Part shown: positions 53,985-64,000 of the stretch, piece after piece | Numbering within the stretch: the first letter of the stretch is position 1 | Layout of the letters: each line of letters starts with the position of its first letter | Source of the DNA: Deinandra increscens subsp. villosa | Lineage: Eukaryota; Streptophyta; Magnoliopsida; Asterales; Asteraceae | Assembly: GCA_039602395.1 (NCBI GenBank) | Contig: JBCNJP010000006.1 | Span: 54,773,502 to 54,837,501, forward strand | Length of the DNA: 64,000 bases | Direction of reading: 5' to 3' | The notes under the pieces: generated by a model | Told to the model about the DNA's origin: nothing | The model's database searches: none | What the model saw: only the letters and a program-made list of their open reading frames with translations | Translations under genes and position numbers: made by a program

Positions 53985-56666
53985 GAATAATAATTTTCCA
54001 AATCTTCATTTTACAAGATTTAAATTTAAGATTCTTTTTGTCGAGACTAGTTTTTAACTCATGTCCGTGTTACAACGTGATACTTTAGATAAAAAAACGA
54101 TTGAAAAAACTATATATCATCGAAACAAAAGTAATATGACTAAAATAAAAAATCTAAAATTATATTATTCATGGCTTATGTATTATACAAGTGGTGCAAC
54201 CCGCGCTTCGCGACGGAGTCGGACCGATTTATAAACTCTGCTAGCCGCTAGAACTACGGGTTGTAATGCTGTAATACCCAACCTGTAAAAAAAATCAATG
54301 TTAGACAAATATCGGTTGTAAACATTTTTAATAACAATAACAAAGCACATAGAACAACAAATTGGATAATACCACCAACCACCACCATTATTACCCCAAC
54401 ATACCAATACTCTACCGCATACAACGAGGTGCATTTAACCTATTGTGTAGTTTGATCCTTTGGTTGGATATCATTTTAATCATATTTTTATGTTCACTAA
54501 ACGACACATAACAAAAGCATTTAGTGCGGTAGGGAATTGCACTAAAATTTAACGTTCTATACATCACTTTTTCTAAAATCATATACATGAATTTTCATTC
54601 TTTAATGTGAATATGAGCAATATAATAGTCCTAGACAATTTATGAAAGACGTGTACAATCTAATATAATTTCGATTAGACTATACCCTTTAAATACATAA
54701 CATTTTTACTGAAAATAAGTTTTAGATGATATACTAACAAAGAAAAGGGGAAGGAAGAAAAGAGCATTGCAAAAAGGAATATGAATGAAACTGAGAAGGA
54801 ACAGCTTACTGTTGTTGATTATGTAAATTCCACAGCAGGTGAATCTTTTCTAATCTCATTAGGCGGGCTTGCTTCCCAAGTAGACACAGTTAGTTCTAGG
54901 TTTGCCTTGGCACATAAACCATAAAACATAAGGTTTCATCAAAAATCAAGTGCCTTATACTTAGAATTTAGTTCATAGCCAGAAAATATTAATCTACTAC
55001 CAACTCCTTGACAATACATCTTCCTACTGCTGTTATCAAAGAACAAATTTTAGAATATATGGGACTACACGAATCACAACAATTAGTAAAGATATTTATC
55101 TCAATTGAGTAAATATATAACTTTTTCTATGGATTATTAAACTCTCAACAGATTTCTTTTCCATTTGGAATGGTATGTAAATTACATGGAGACTCACCAA
55201 AGGAAATTATTCCACAAAAAAGAAAGTATTGTTTTCTTATACGGTTATTTGAAAAAAGCTTCAACAAAGGTACTCTAAGTTTAACATGGTTCCAAAGGAA
55301 TAAGACAGAAGTAACTTTATTTATGCGCAAATGTATTCGTAAAAGATAAAACTTACAAATCCACCTACATAAATAAATAGTATACTTTCATTAAAAACTG
55401 CATATTCCAACTAAAGCAAACACAAAACTACTGATTCTCAAGAGAAAAATGACAGTAATGAAAAGAAAATAAAAATCCACTTCTCATTGCAGGACTAACC
55501 AAAATAAACAAAGCACTTATCAACATATAATAAGTAGGAATTGTGGCATGGAATTAAAAGCAATAAGGAGAACCCAACTCACAGGTAGCAATTAAGAAGC
55601 AGAAAAAAAAATTAAAAATTCAACATGCAGCAAAATTGTAATTCACAAAAGTAAAGAAATACAAATCTATCTAGACTACAGACACATAAATGCAACATGA
55701 AATGACAATTAGAATTATGAACTTGTAATTTCATAAGATGGAAAAGGAAACAATTAGAAACCGAAACTAATAAAAAAGCCAAAACCCCAAAATTCAAAAT
55801 TCTCTATTTGAAAAGCACATATTATCAAATGTAAACAAAACTGAGATTACAATAATACCTTTCACATTTCAACCTCAAAACTCTCTTATCCAAATCCAAA
55901 ATGCAGTCCATATTACACACAAACCTGCATATAAAAAAAAAGTTTTCTTGCGCTATATTCCAAATTTAAAAAGCATAAGATGGTAACAAACTAACAATAA
56001 AGAAAGAAACTATTGAAATACTTGAATACCTCCTATAAATGGATGGAACTTTTATAACTTTGTTTCTTCAAATCCAAACCTTCAACTGCTTCCAAAATTC
56101 ATATAACCAAGTCAAACCATCTACACACACACACACACAAAACAAATGCTATTGTTCCAAACTGTCCAGAGTCCAGACCCCAACGAAGTCCCATGCAGGT
56201 ATCTCCAAAAAAATTTGAAAATTAAAATTGCATTTAGTGCAGCATCGACATACCTTCACGGTGAGGCTTAAGCATCGCCACTACACCGAAATCGAAACGC
56301 CACATGTAGGTCCGAAAACAACAACCGTTCACGATATTCTATCAATCACGAGTGCGGAATCCAAGTGATTGATTGATTCAAGATAAGGGATGAAGAGAAC
56401 ACAAGAATACGATGATTAAAACAATAAATACTTGATCTTTGCACACAAGATGAACTTGTCGGGTACAAGATAAGAAATCGTAAACTCTGTCTCTCGGGTT
56501 TACGATCGTGAACAACTAGAATCAGCAACCCCTTAAATGGTGAACCCAATGGGGTTTATATAGCCACCCCATTGGGTTTACTATTGGGCCCCTATTGATC
56601 TTAAACCCAAGCCCAAGCCCATATCTAAAAGTAAACTAGTCCACTAATCTAATTAAACCCTCTAAG
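53985..56666. other. AT-rich DNA without a gene
   Basis: No supported gene. A GC-rich motif AACCCGCGCTTCGCGACGG at about 54200 is out of character with its AT-rich surroundings and could be the end of a small element. An AC microsatellite lies at about 56123-56140. Near 56500-56600 a minus-strand TATATAAACCCC-type box is followed by leader-like sequence, perhaps an LTR promoter. Confidence 0.3.
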
Positions 56667-59600
56667 TGTCACACCCTGAACTTTCGAGAACGGAGGCGTG
56701 TGACGTCATGAAATCATAGTCGTGGATACTTAGAACAATTTGCAAATATAATAAAGATAACAATACGTCATTTAGATTGCAGCGGAAAATGTGGTGATAA
56801 TGACATTGTCTTACAAACCGTACTAATAGAAATATGTCTTTGAAATGAAATACTTAAAACGCTTAAAATAGTTGATAAATGATAAAGGGGCTATGATTCC
56901 ATCGTGAGCAAGAGGTCCGATAGAGTGTAGAATACCCGTTTGCACCGCGTTCGTCATCTAGTTACCTGAGAAAATCATGAGCTTAAAAGGGTCAACATAA
57001 AGTTGGTGAGTTCACAGGTTTAAGACTCTACAAACAGTTTTGTAAAAGGTTTAAGGCATACAAGATAAACAATGGTCACCGTGATGTAATGATTAACAAT
57101 GAACTTTGAATTTGAAACTAACAGATTTACCCACTCATAGCATCTTCCCTAAAGATACTGAAATGGAACAATAATAACTGGCGTGTACTACTCGACAAAT
57201 GCACACGTCGGGATTGGAGCTACCAATCAAGTAGGGTTGTTAACCCAAATAGATCTATTCACTAGTTACCGTTTCGAACAAAACTAATCAAATTCAATTA
57301 ATAGTGGGATTTGTGACAATTCGTTATGTAACGAAATGTACTCATTTGTAGGGTAAGTAAAGAACATTTAATCATACGGCAAGTTACAGTCCGACCGATA
57401 TATCAAGTATAAAACAGTTTTGATTCATGATTTCTCCCCCAAAGTATTAAAACAGTTAAAGGAAAAGGGGCCGTGAGACTCACCTCAAGCAAGGTGAAAT
57501 GATAATGCACGTGAAATGGAAAGTCCGGACGAAAGCACGTAACGTCCTAATAAGTATAAATAAACAAGTTGCATGTATAAGGTCTTTGATCATTGAGTAA
57601 CGTTTCCGTCACCCAACGACACCGGTCAAGTCTTGATAATAATATCCCGTTTGTATATTTAGGAAAAGTCCATCCGGTTAATATTTATTGTTCAAATAAA
57701 TATATAAGTATTTGGGCAAAAATACTAGATAAAGATTTATTATTTAGAAAAATAATAAATTATATAGATCATAAGTTAATACAAGTCTTTGTATTAAGCC
57801 AAATAATTTATAAAAGAATTTTATAAATACACAAGTCATTGGATGGTTAAATTGGTCAACTTTTAATAAAATAAAAGTGTATGGATGTTTTTGGGAGAAT
57901 AATTATATGTGCAAATATAATTATTAGTTTGTCGAAAACGTTTAACGTCGTGGTTTAAATTAATAAAAATTTGATGACGTTTAATAATTGTAAACAATAA
58001 CTTCTCAAGTTAAAACGATTACTTGGAAAGTTCCATAAATATTTTAAGACAAAATATTTATTTATAATTTTTAGAGATCGTAGTCACCGGTTTAAGTTTG
58101 TAGAATAGTTTTTAACGCATTTGGACTTTATACAAGTTTAAGATTTTCTTAATATTATTCCCTAAAGTCGTTTATAAGTTTAGAAATATTTTCTTGGTCG
58201 GTTCTTAAATAACGTTACCAAAACTACGTTTTCTAGTCGCGTAGTTAACCGTTTTGATCCCGGTTTTCTCCCTAAGCGACGTTTCAACGTTTAGATCACT
58301 TTGGTTCATCTAGAAACTTGAAAATATTTTGTAAAATGTCGACGGGATCAGATCTGATCCGTGGACGTATTCCCATGATTTTTATGTCTTAAAACATGTT
58401 ATAACTTATAAAAATCATCTAGTTTATAACTAGTCTTTTTAGGGAAAGTTGGAACATTTATGATAAGTCTTTTTAAGTATAAAAATCTAAGCATTTAAGT
58501 CCAAATGATTGTTATTAATGAGAAGGTTATTAAATGTATTTTTACTAGATTTAGTAAAAATAAACAAACTATTTTTGTGTTTTGGTGAATTAAATTCACC
58601 AACACATCAAGTCTTGGTCTTTGGTGACTTTCTTTTTATAAAATGTGACATATTTTATAAATGATAAGTTTAAGAAATAAACTTTTGGTTAAGACTTTCC
58701 AAGAATCTTTGAGTTACAAAATGACTTTTATTTATAAAAGTTTCTTGTATTTTTACTAAGTTATTAACTTAGTTAAGTTTTATAAGTCCATGTTTTATAA
58801 AACTTAAGTCCATGATCATCCATTTTTGTCCAATGTAAACCTTGTGATTTATAAGATTTAAAGATTATAACATTATGTTTTAACTAGTTACATAAGTCTT
58901 TTGGTCAAGTTTAAATGTTACTAGTTAGTTTGTTAACATAAGTTAAACAAAGTAAACATAAGTAAATATTGATCATCAACTAGCAAAGCTAGGACATTTA
59001 TGTTCAAGAACTTGAACAAATCTACTAACAACTTAGTTGTTAGGACAAAATAATATAAATGACATAAATGTAAATGCAAGAAATGTAAATAACAAGTATG
59101 TAAACATGATAGATCTTTGATGGTTAAAATGATCTAGATCCTTGCATGATACTTTCATAAGATTTCTCAAATGCAAAGTCCCAAGTAATGGCTACTTTAA
59201 GTTCCTAAGAACACCAAGACTTGTTAGATCAAGTCACTTGTATTGTTCCACCCAAGTGTTGGTGATTAGAGGGTTAGAAGAAGAATGGTTAGGTCTAGAC
59301 TCTTGAAGGACCAAGTGTCTTGCATAAAATATAAAAAGAAAAGATAGGTTTTTGATCTCAAGACTTGTTGGTGATATTGGGTGAAGATCATAAGGAAAAA
59401 GTGGGTTAAAAAGACTTACAATGGGGTTTTGTTTGAACCGAAAATAGAAGAGAAGAGGGGAGGTGGTCCGGCGGTTGGATGGTGGCCGGAGATGGTGGTC
59501 CGGCGGTGGCCGGCCGGCGGCTCCAAGGGGGTGGCGGCGGTGGCCGGTTTTAGAGAGGGAGGGAGGAGGAGAGGAGAGTAATTCTCTTGAGTGTTTGAGA

Positions 59601-60744
59601 ATGGTGCAAGTTAAAATGTGATCCCAAACCTCTCTTTTATACTAAAAAGGTGATTTATTAACCTTTGGTTAATAACTCTTAAGACAACTAGCATTTCAAT
59701 TTAATTTTGATTTAAGATAATCAAATAAATTAAGTTGTAGGTGACTTGAATAAAAGATGGAGACTTTTATAAAATTTGGAAGTGGTTTAAAGGTTCATAA
59801 ATTTATAAGAGTCCATGGGTTGGTTTAAATATAGTGGATTAGTGTTTATAAAAAGTTTGGAGATTAAACACTAATTTTAGTTTTTATAAAAACTACAAAG
59901 GTGATGGGTTAATTTTTATAAAGTTTAGTGGGCTAATAGTTATAAAAATTTGGGCTAAAACTAGAGAGAAGTGGGCTATGGAACATGGGCCGAAAACCCA
60001 AGGGAATGGGGTTGGGCCGGGTTCGGTTTCTGGGCCGAGAAGGGGACCGGGTCGGGTCAGGCGGGCTGGGCTGGGCCGGGCGGGTCGGGTGGCTCAGCGG
60101 GTCGGGCGGGTTAACGGGCTGGGCTTGCGGGTTGGGCTAACGGGCTGTAAGGGGGGGGCGGTTTGGGTAGTGGGCCGGTTAATGGGCCGGTAAACGGGTC
60201 GGGTTACGGGAAAACGAAAAGTGTCGAAACGTTCGAAATGTCATTACGAGTGTTCGGGTAAAGTTTGGTGACGAACGGAGTTCGTTTGTGACTGTTGGGC
60301 TTACGAGGCCCAATACGACACTTTCGGTTCGATTACGGGACAATTGGTTGGCAATTTGGAGAAAGTATCCTGACAAAGTGTTTTGGGAATACAAGTCTTG
60401 AATAACCTTGAAGAGAAAACTAATATTTTTCAAAAGTTTTGTCGTGACGAAAATGTCGTGACGAAATTTGGATAAATATATATAAAAGTACCATTTTATA
60501 TATATATAGCTTTTGTTACAAAGGTTCCATCTATTATCGAATGGATTTACTTGGTTTAAAAGATTGGCAACGGATACAAACTCGGGAATTATTCTAAGCA
60601 TTGCAACGATATATATATATGTACTAATATATATAATAAGATAAACACATAATTAGCATATAATGACAATTTAAATACGGATTAATTAACGCTAATCAAA
60701 GTCAAAGTGACAAGGGTTGACCTGGTTTTGTGCGAGGTGTTACA
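56667..60744 (-). repeat. G3 chromovirus 3' LTR (4.08 kb)
   Basis: On the minus strand it starts TGTAACACCTCGCAC at 60744 and ends GGGTGTGACA at 56667. A purine tract GGGGGGAGAA (reverse complement of 60745-60754) precedes it. It includes AT-rich DNA with TAAGTTTTATAA-type words and a very GC-rich part at 59400-60200. No coding sequence. Unusually long for an LTR, but within the range of plant Gypsy elements. Confidence 0.75.
59990..60205 (+). repeat. G-rich low-complexity tract in G3 LTR
   Basis: Dense GGGCTGGGC / GGGTCGGGC words on the plus strand, with many runs of three or more G and one run of nine at about 60150. The short frame here (59978-60193) is Gly/Arg low complexity and not believed. 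Confidence 0.85.
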
Positions 60745-60760
60745 TTCTCCCCCCGTTAGA
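60745..60760 (-). other. Polypurine tract of G3
   Basis: The complement reads TTCTAACGGGGGGAGAA next to the LTR start TGTAACACC. It primes plus-strand DNA synthesis. Confidence 0.75.
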
Positions 60761-60778
60761 AGAATTTCGTCCCGAAAT

Positions 60779-63700
60779 TCAGTCTTGTCCATTGGCGGGT
60801 GCAACGTTCTCAAACAGTTGGGGATACTTTAGACGCATCTGGTCCTCGCGTTCCCAAGTGAATTCCGGTCCTCGTCTTGAGTTCCAACGCACTTTGACGA
60901 TGGGAATGCGGCTTCGTTTAAGTCGTCTGACTTCTCGATCAAGTATCTCCGCGGGTTCCTCGATGAAATGAAGTGTTTCATCGACTTGTATTTCGTCGAG
61001 AGGAACGACAAGTGTCTCGTCAGATAAACACTTCTTCAGGTTACAAATATGGAAGACATCATGTACACCGTTCAGTTCGGGTGGTAGGAGTAATCTGTAA
61101 GCGACCGGTCCTATCCGTTCGAGGATCTCAAAGGGACCAATGTATCGAGGGTTTAACTTTCCTCGCTTACCGAAACGAATGACACCTTTCCAAGGCGCTA
61201 CCTTCAACATCACACGATCACCGACTTGGAATTCTAAGGGTTTACGTCGATTGTCTGCATAACTCTTCTGACGGTCTCGGGCGGCTCTGAGACGTTCCTT
61301 GATTTGATGAATCTTCTCGGTAGTCTCGAAAAGGATTTCGGGACCAGTGAGTTGACTATCTCCGACATCTGTCCAACAAAGAGGGGATCTACACTTACGT
61401 CCATAAAGTGCTTCAAATGGGGCGGCTTGAATGCTAGTGTGATAACTGTTGTTGTAAGAGAATTCTGCAAGGGGCAGATGCTCATCCCAGTTACGTCCGA
61501 AATCGATCACACAGGCTCGTAGCATGTCTTCAAGCGTTTGAATCGTCCTTTCGCTTTGGCCATCCGTCTGAGGGTGGTAAGCGGTACTCATGTCAAGACG
61601 TGTCCCCAAAGATTTCTGAAGTGATTGCCAAAATTTGGCGGTAAATCGACTATCGCGATCAGAAATGATAGAAGTGGGCACTCCGTGTCGTGAGACGACT
61701 TCCTTCAGATAAAGCTTAGTCCTTCTCTCCATACTATCAGTTTCCTTAATCGGCAGGAAATGAGCAGATTTAGTCAGTCGATCAACAATTACCCATATGG
61801 CATCGCAGCCAGATCGGGCTTTTGGCAACTTCGTGATGAAGTCCATAGATATTCCTTCCCATTTCCATTGTGGGATTTCTGGTTGAATCAGCAAACCGGA
61901 GGGTTTCTGATGTTCCGCTTTGACCTTTGAGCAAGTTAGGCACTTGCTAACATAAGTAGCTATCTCAGCCTTCATGTTGGGCCACCAGAAATGTTCCTTC
62001 AAGTCATGATACATCTTGTCGGCTCCTGGGTGGATAGAATATCTAGTCTTGTGGGCTTCGTCGAGTACTAGCTTCCTCAAATCTCCATAGCTAGGTACCC
62101 ATAACCTGTTCGTGAAATTTAGGGTTCCATCAGGTTTCTCCAACAAATGCTTCTCCATACCACGCAAGCATTCATTCTTAAGATTCTCTTCCTTGAGGGC
62201 TTCAATTTGTGCAACACGAATTTGCGAGTTGAGGTTCGAGCGTATTGTCATACTTAATGCTCTTACTCGGAGAGGTTTCACGCGTTCCTTCCTGCTTAAG
62301 GCATCGGCTACTACATTAGCCTTACCAGGATGATATCGAATCTCGCATTCGTAATCATTAAGCAATTCAACCCAACGACGTTGCCTCATATTCAATTCCT
62401 TCTGGTCAAAGATGTGTTGGAGACTCTTATGATCAGTGAATATGGTGCATTTTGTCCCATAAAGATAGTGTCTCCAAATCTTGAGGGCGAAGACGACGGC
62501 TCCAAGCTCCAGGTCGTGGGTTGTGTAGTTCTTCTCATGAATCTTCAATTGCCGGGAAGCATAGGCGATGACTTTCTCTCGTTGCATTAAGACGCAACCT
62601 AATCCTTGATGCGAAGCATCACAATAAACTACAAAGTCTTCGATTCCCTCTGGTAGAGATAAGATCGGTGCATCGCAAAGCTTCTGTTTCAACTTCCGAA
62701 ATGCTTCGTCTGCTTTGGCATCCCAAATGTACTTCTTGTCCTTCTGAGTTAGTGCGGTAAGGGGTTGGGCTATCTTTGAAAAGTTCTCAATAAATCGACG
62801 ATAATAACCTGCGAGACCCAAGAATTGGCGTATCTCGGTTGGAGTAGTAGGAGTACTCCAGTCTCTGATAGCTTCCACTTTGGCTGGATCGACGTGGATT
62901 CCCTTATCGTTGATCACATGACCCAAAAAGTGTACCTCTCGAATCCAAAAATCGCATTTAGAAAACTTGGCGTATAGCTTCTCTTTCTTTAGCAGTTCCA
63001 AGATAAGTCTCAAATGTTGCTCGTGTTCTTCTTTGCTTCGAGAGTATATGAGAATATCATCGATGAACACGATAACAAATTTATCCAAGTACGGTTTGCA
63101 TACACGGTTCATCAGATCCATGAATACGGCGGGGGCGTTAGTCAAACCAAATGGCATAACGAGAAACTCGTAGTGACCATAGCGTGTTCTAAACGCTGTC
63201 TTTGACACATCTTCATCTCGAACTCGTAGCTGATGGTATCCGGATCTCAAGTCAATCTTGGAGTAGTAACTTGATCCTTGAAGCTGATCGAACAAATCAT
63301 CGATCCTCGGTAGTGGGTACCGGTTCTTCACTGTGAGTTTGTTCAATTCTCTGAAATCGATACACATCCGGAAGGTTCCATCCTTCTTCTTTACAAACAA
63401 AACAGGAGCTCCCCATGGCGAGTGGCTTGGTCGAATAAAGCCTTTATCTAACAACTCTTGTAGTTGGCTAGATAACTCTTGCATCTCTGAAGGTGCTAGT
63501 CGGTAGGGTGCTCTAGCAACAGGTGCGGCTCCAGGCGTCAAGTCGATGCGAAATTCCACTTGTCGAGTTGGTGGGAGACCAGGCAAGTCTTCGGGAAAGA
63601 CTTCCGGAAATTCGCGGACAGTAGGAACATCTTCGATTCGCTTCTCCTTAGGCTTCCTTTCCGTAACATGGGCTAAGAGGGCATAACATCCTTTTCGAAT

Positions 63701-64000
63701 AAATTTGTGTGCCTTCATACATGTTATGATGTTTAGCGGTGTTCCACTCTTTTCGCCTTGTACGATAAGAGTGTTGCCGTTTGCAAGTGGTACTCGTACC
63801 AATTTCTCGTGGCAAACAATTTCTGCGAGATTCTTTGACAACCAATCCATACCAATAACGACATCAAAACTTCCTAAGTCGACAGGTAAAAGGTCAATGT
63901 GGAAAACGTGATCTGAGAGTTCAAGCGAACAACCTCGGTACACTTCTTCTGTTTCTATTAAGTCTCCATTTGCTAATTCTACGGTGAACTTAGTGTCTAA
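60779..64000 (-). CDS. G3 Ty3/Gypsy chromovirus pol, intact, runs off window
   Basis: 1,073 codons open to the edge; no start is in the window, and a GTG at 63943 is not a real start. Numbered from 63943: protease end VVIGMDWLSKN (28-38; its catalytic Asp lies outside); RT with KIDLRSGYHQ (Asp231) and FIDDILIYS (Asp295, Asp296); RNase H with CDASHQG (Asp442), DLELGAV and TDHKSLQ (Asp504); integrase zinc site His631/His638/Cys668/Cys671; core Asp701/Asp762/Glu798; GPFEILERIGPVAYRL (936-951); and a C-terminal WNSRRGPEFTWEREDQM (1020-1036) of chromodomain type. No stop or frameshift is seen. The element is probably young and may be autonomous if the missing 5' part is also intact. The C-terminal domain would guide integration to chromatin. 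Confidence 0.95.
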   Translation of the reverse strand, partial: LDTKFTVELANGDLIETEEVYRGCSLELSDHVFHIDLLPVDLGSFDVVIGMDWLSKNLAEIVCHEKLVRVPLANGNTLIVQGEKSGTPLNIITCMKAHKFIRKGCYALLAHVTERKPKEKRIEDVPTVREFPEVFPEDLPGLPPTRQVEFRIDLTPGAAPVARAPYRLAPSEMQELSSQLQELLDKGFIRPSHSPWGAPVLFVKKKDGTFRMCIDFRELNKLTVKNRYPLPRIDDLFDQLQGSSYYSKIDLRSGYHQLRVRDEDVSKTAFRTRYGHYEFLVMPFGLTNAPAVFMDLMNRVCKPYLDKFVIVFIDDILIYSRSKEEHEQHLRLILELLKKEKLYAKFSKCDFWIREVHFLGHVINDKGIHVDPAKVEAIRDWSTPTTPTEIRQFLGLAGYYRRFIENFSKIAQPLTALTQKDKKYIWDAKADEAFRKLKQKLCDAPILSLPEGIEDFVVYCDASHQGLGCVLMQREKVIAYASRQLKIHEKNYTTHDLELGAVVFALKIWRHYLYGTKCTIFTDHKSLQHIFDQKELNMRQRRWVELLNDYECEIRYHPGKANVVADALSRKERVKPLRVRALSMTIRSNLNSQIRVAQIEALKEENLKNECLRGMEKHLLEKPDGTLNFTNRLWVPSYGDLRKLVLDEAHKTRYSIHPGADKMYHDLKEHFWWPNMKAEIATYVSKCLTCSKVKAEHQKPSGLLIQPEIPQWKWEGISMDFITKLPKARSGCDAIWVIVDRLTKSAHFLPIKETDSMERRTKLYLKEVVSRHGVPTSIISDRDSRFTAKFWQSLQKSLGTRLDMSTAYHPQTDGQSERTIQTLEDMLRACVIDFGRNWDEHLPLAEFSYNNSYHTSIQAAPFEALYGRKCRSPLCWTDVGDSQLTGPEILFETTEKIHQIKERLRAARDRQKSYADNRRKPLEFQVGDRVMLKVAPWKGVIRFGKRGKLNPRYIGPFEILERIGPVAYRLLLPPELNGVHDVFHICNLKKCLSDETLVVPLDEIQVDETLHFIEEPAEILDREVRRLKRSRIPIVKVRWNSRRGPEFTWEREDQMRLKYPQLFENVAPANGQD

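Noticed and set aside
59978..60193. Gly/Arg-rich small protein
   Set aside because: Arises from the G-rich low-complexity tract in an LTR; no start context or conservation visible.
63941..63943. Start codon of the G3 pol
   Set aside because: It is a GTG inside a frame that stays open to the window edge, in the middle of the protease region.

Overview
This window is repeat-dominated DNA from a large-genome eudicot, probably Asteraceae. That is inferred from the style of the gag proteins and of the TGTAACATCC-type chromovirus LTRs; no host marker gene is present. I find no intact host gene. Almost everything is LTR retrotransposons in several nested layers, plus a dead PIF/Harbinger transposase, a truncated LINE carrying a MITE-like insert, and duplicated non-coding blocks.

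Layout. (1) 1-3444: 3' half of element E1, a gag-only Copia-like (Sirevirus-like) element. (2) 3445-9600: unassigned LTR-like DNA, direct repeats, a relic promoter/5' exon region on the minus strand (about 6.2-7.0 kb), and a dead Harbinger transposase (7875-9143, minus). (3) 9600-11050: an LTR-like fragment with hairpins and TATA, then a Gypsy LTR fragment. (4) 11051-17591: complete gag-only element E2 with 371/372 bp LTRs and a perfect TAGAG target-site duplication. (5) 17592-25375: a 'putative gypsy type transposon' (Transposase_28-like) gene, split in phase by gag-only element E3 (18887-24626). (6) 24562-33936: a recent tandem duplication of about 4.69 kb that carries the 3' part of that gene plus LTR and dead pol of a minus-strand Gypsy element, G1. 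(7) 34250-39764: two related chromovirus-type LTRs in opposite orientation around a 1.2 kb spacer, splitting the G1 gag. (8) 39765-41039: N-terminal gag, leader, primer-binding site and LTR stub of G1. (9) 41040-47642: a minus-strand Copia element, nearly intact but with one in-frame amber codon and a 5' LTR cut to about 43 bp. (10) 47643-51780: unassigned DNA with a 453 bp tandem duplication. (11) 51800-53984: LINE 3' half with poly(A), interrupted by a 529 bp MITE-like insert. (12) 53985-56666: AT-rich DNA with no gene. (13) 56667-64000: minus-strand chromovirus G3 with a 4.08 kb LTR and a pol frame that stays open to the window edge with all visible catalytic residues.

The most unusual theme is the E1/E2/E3 group. 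All three lack pol, and E2 and E3 show a very long gag with two far-separated CCHC knuckles. All share a 3' non-coding module of three consecutive stem-loops; one stem shows a compensatory base-pair change and others show G:U-compatible changes. Each has its own hairpins just upstream of the LTR TATA box, and in E2 and E3 the hairpin motif recurs as a dense array in the leader between primer-binding site and gag. This looks like a cis-acting RNA/DNA cassette kept by elements that depend on enzymes supplied in trans.

All boundaries and counts were read by eye; no alignment, folding or database search was run.
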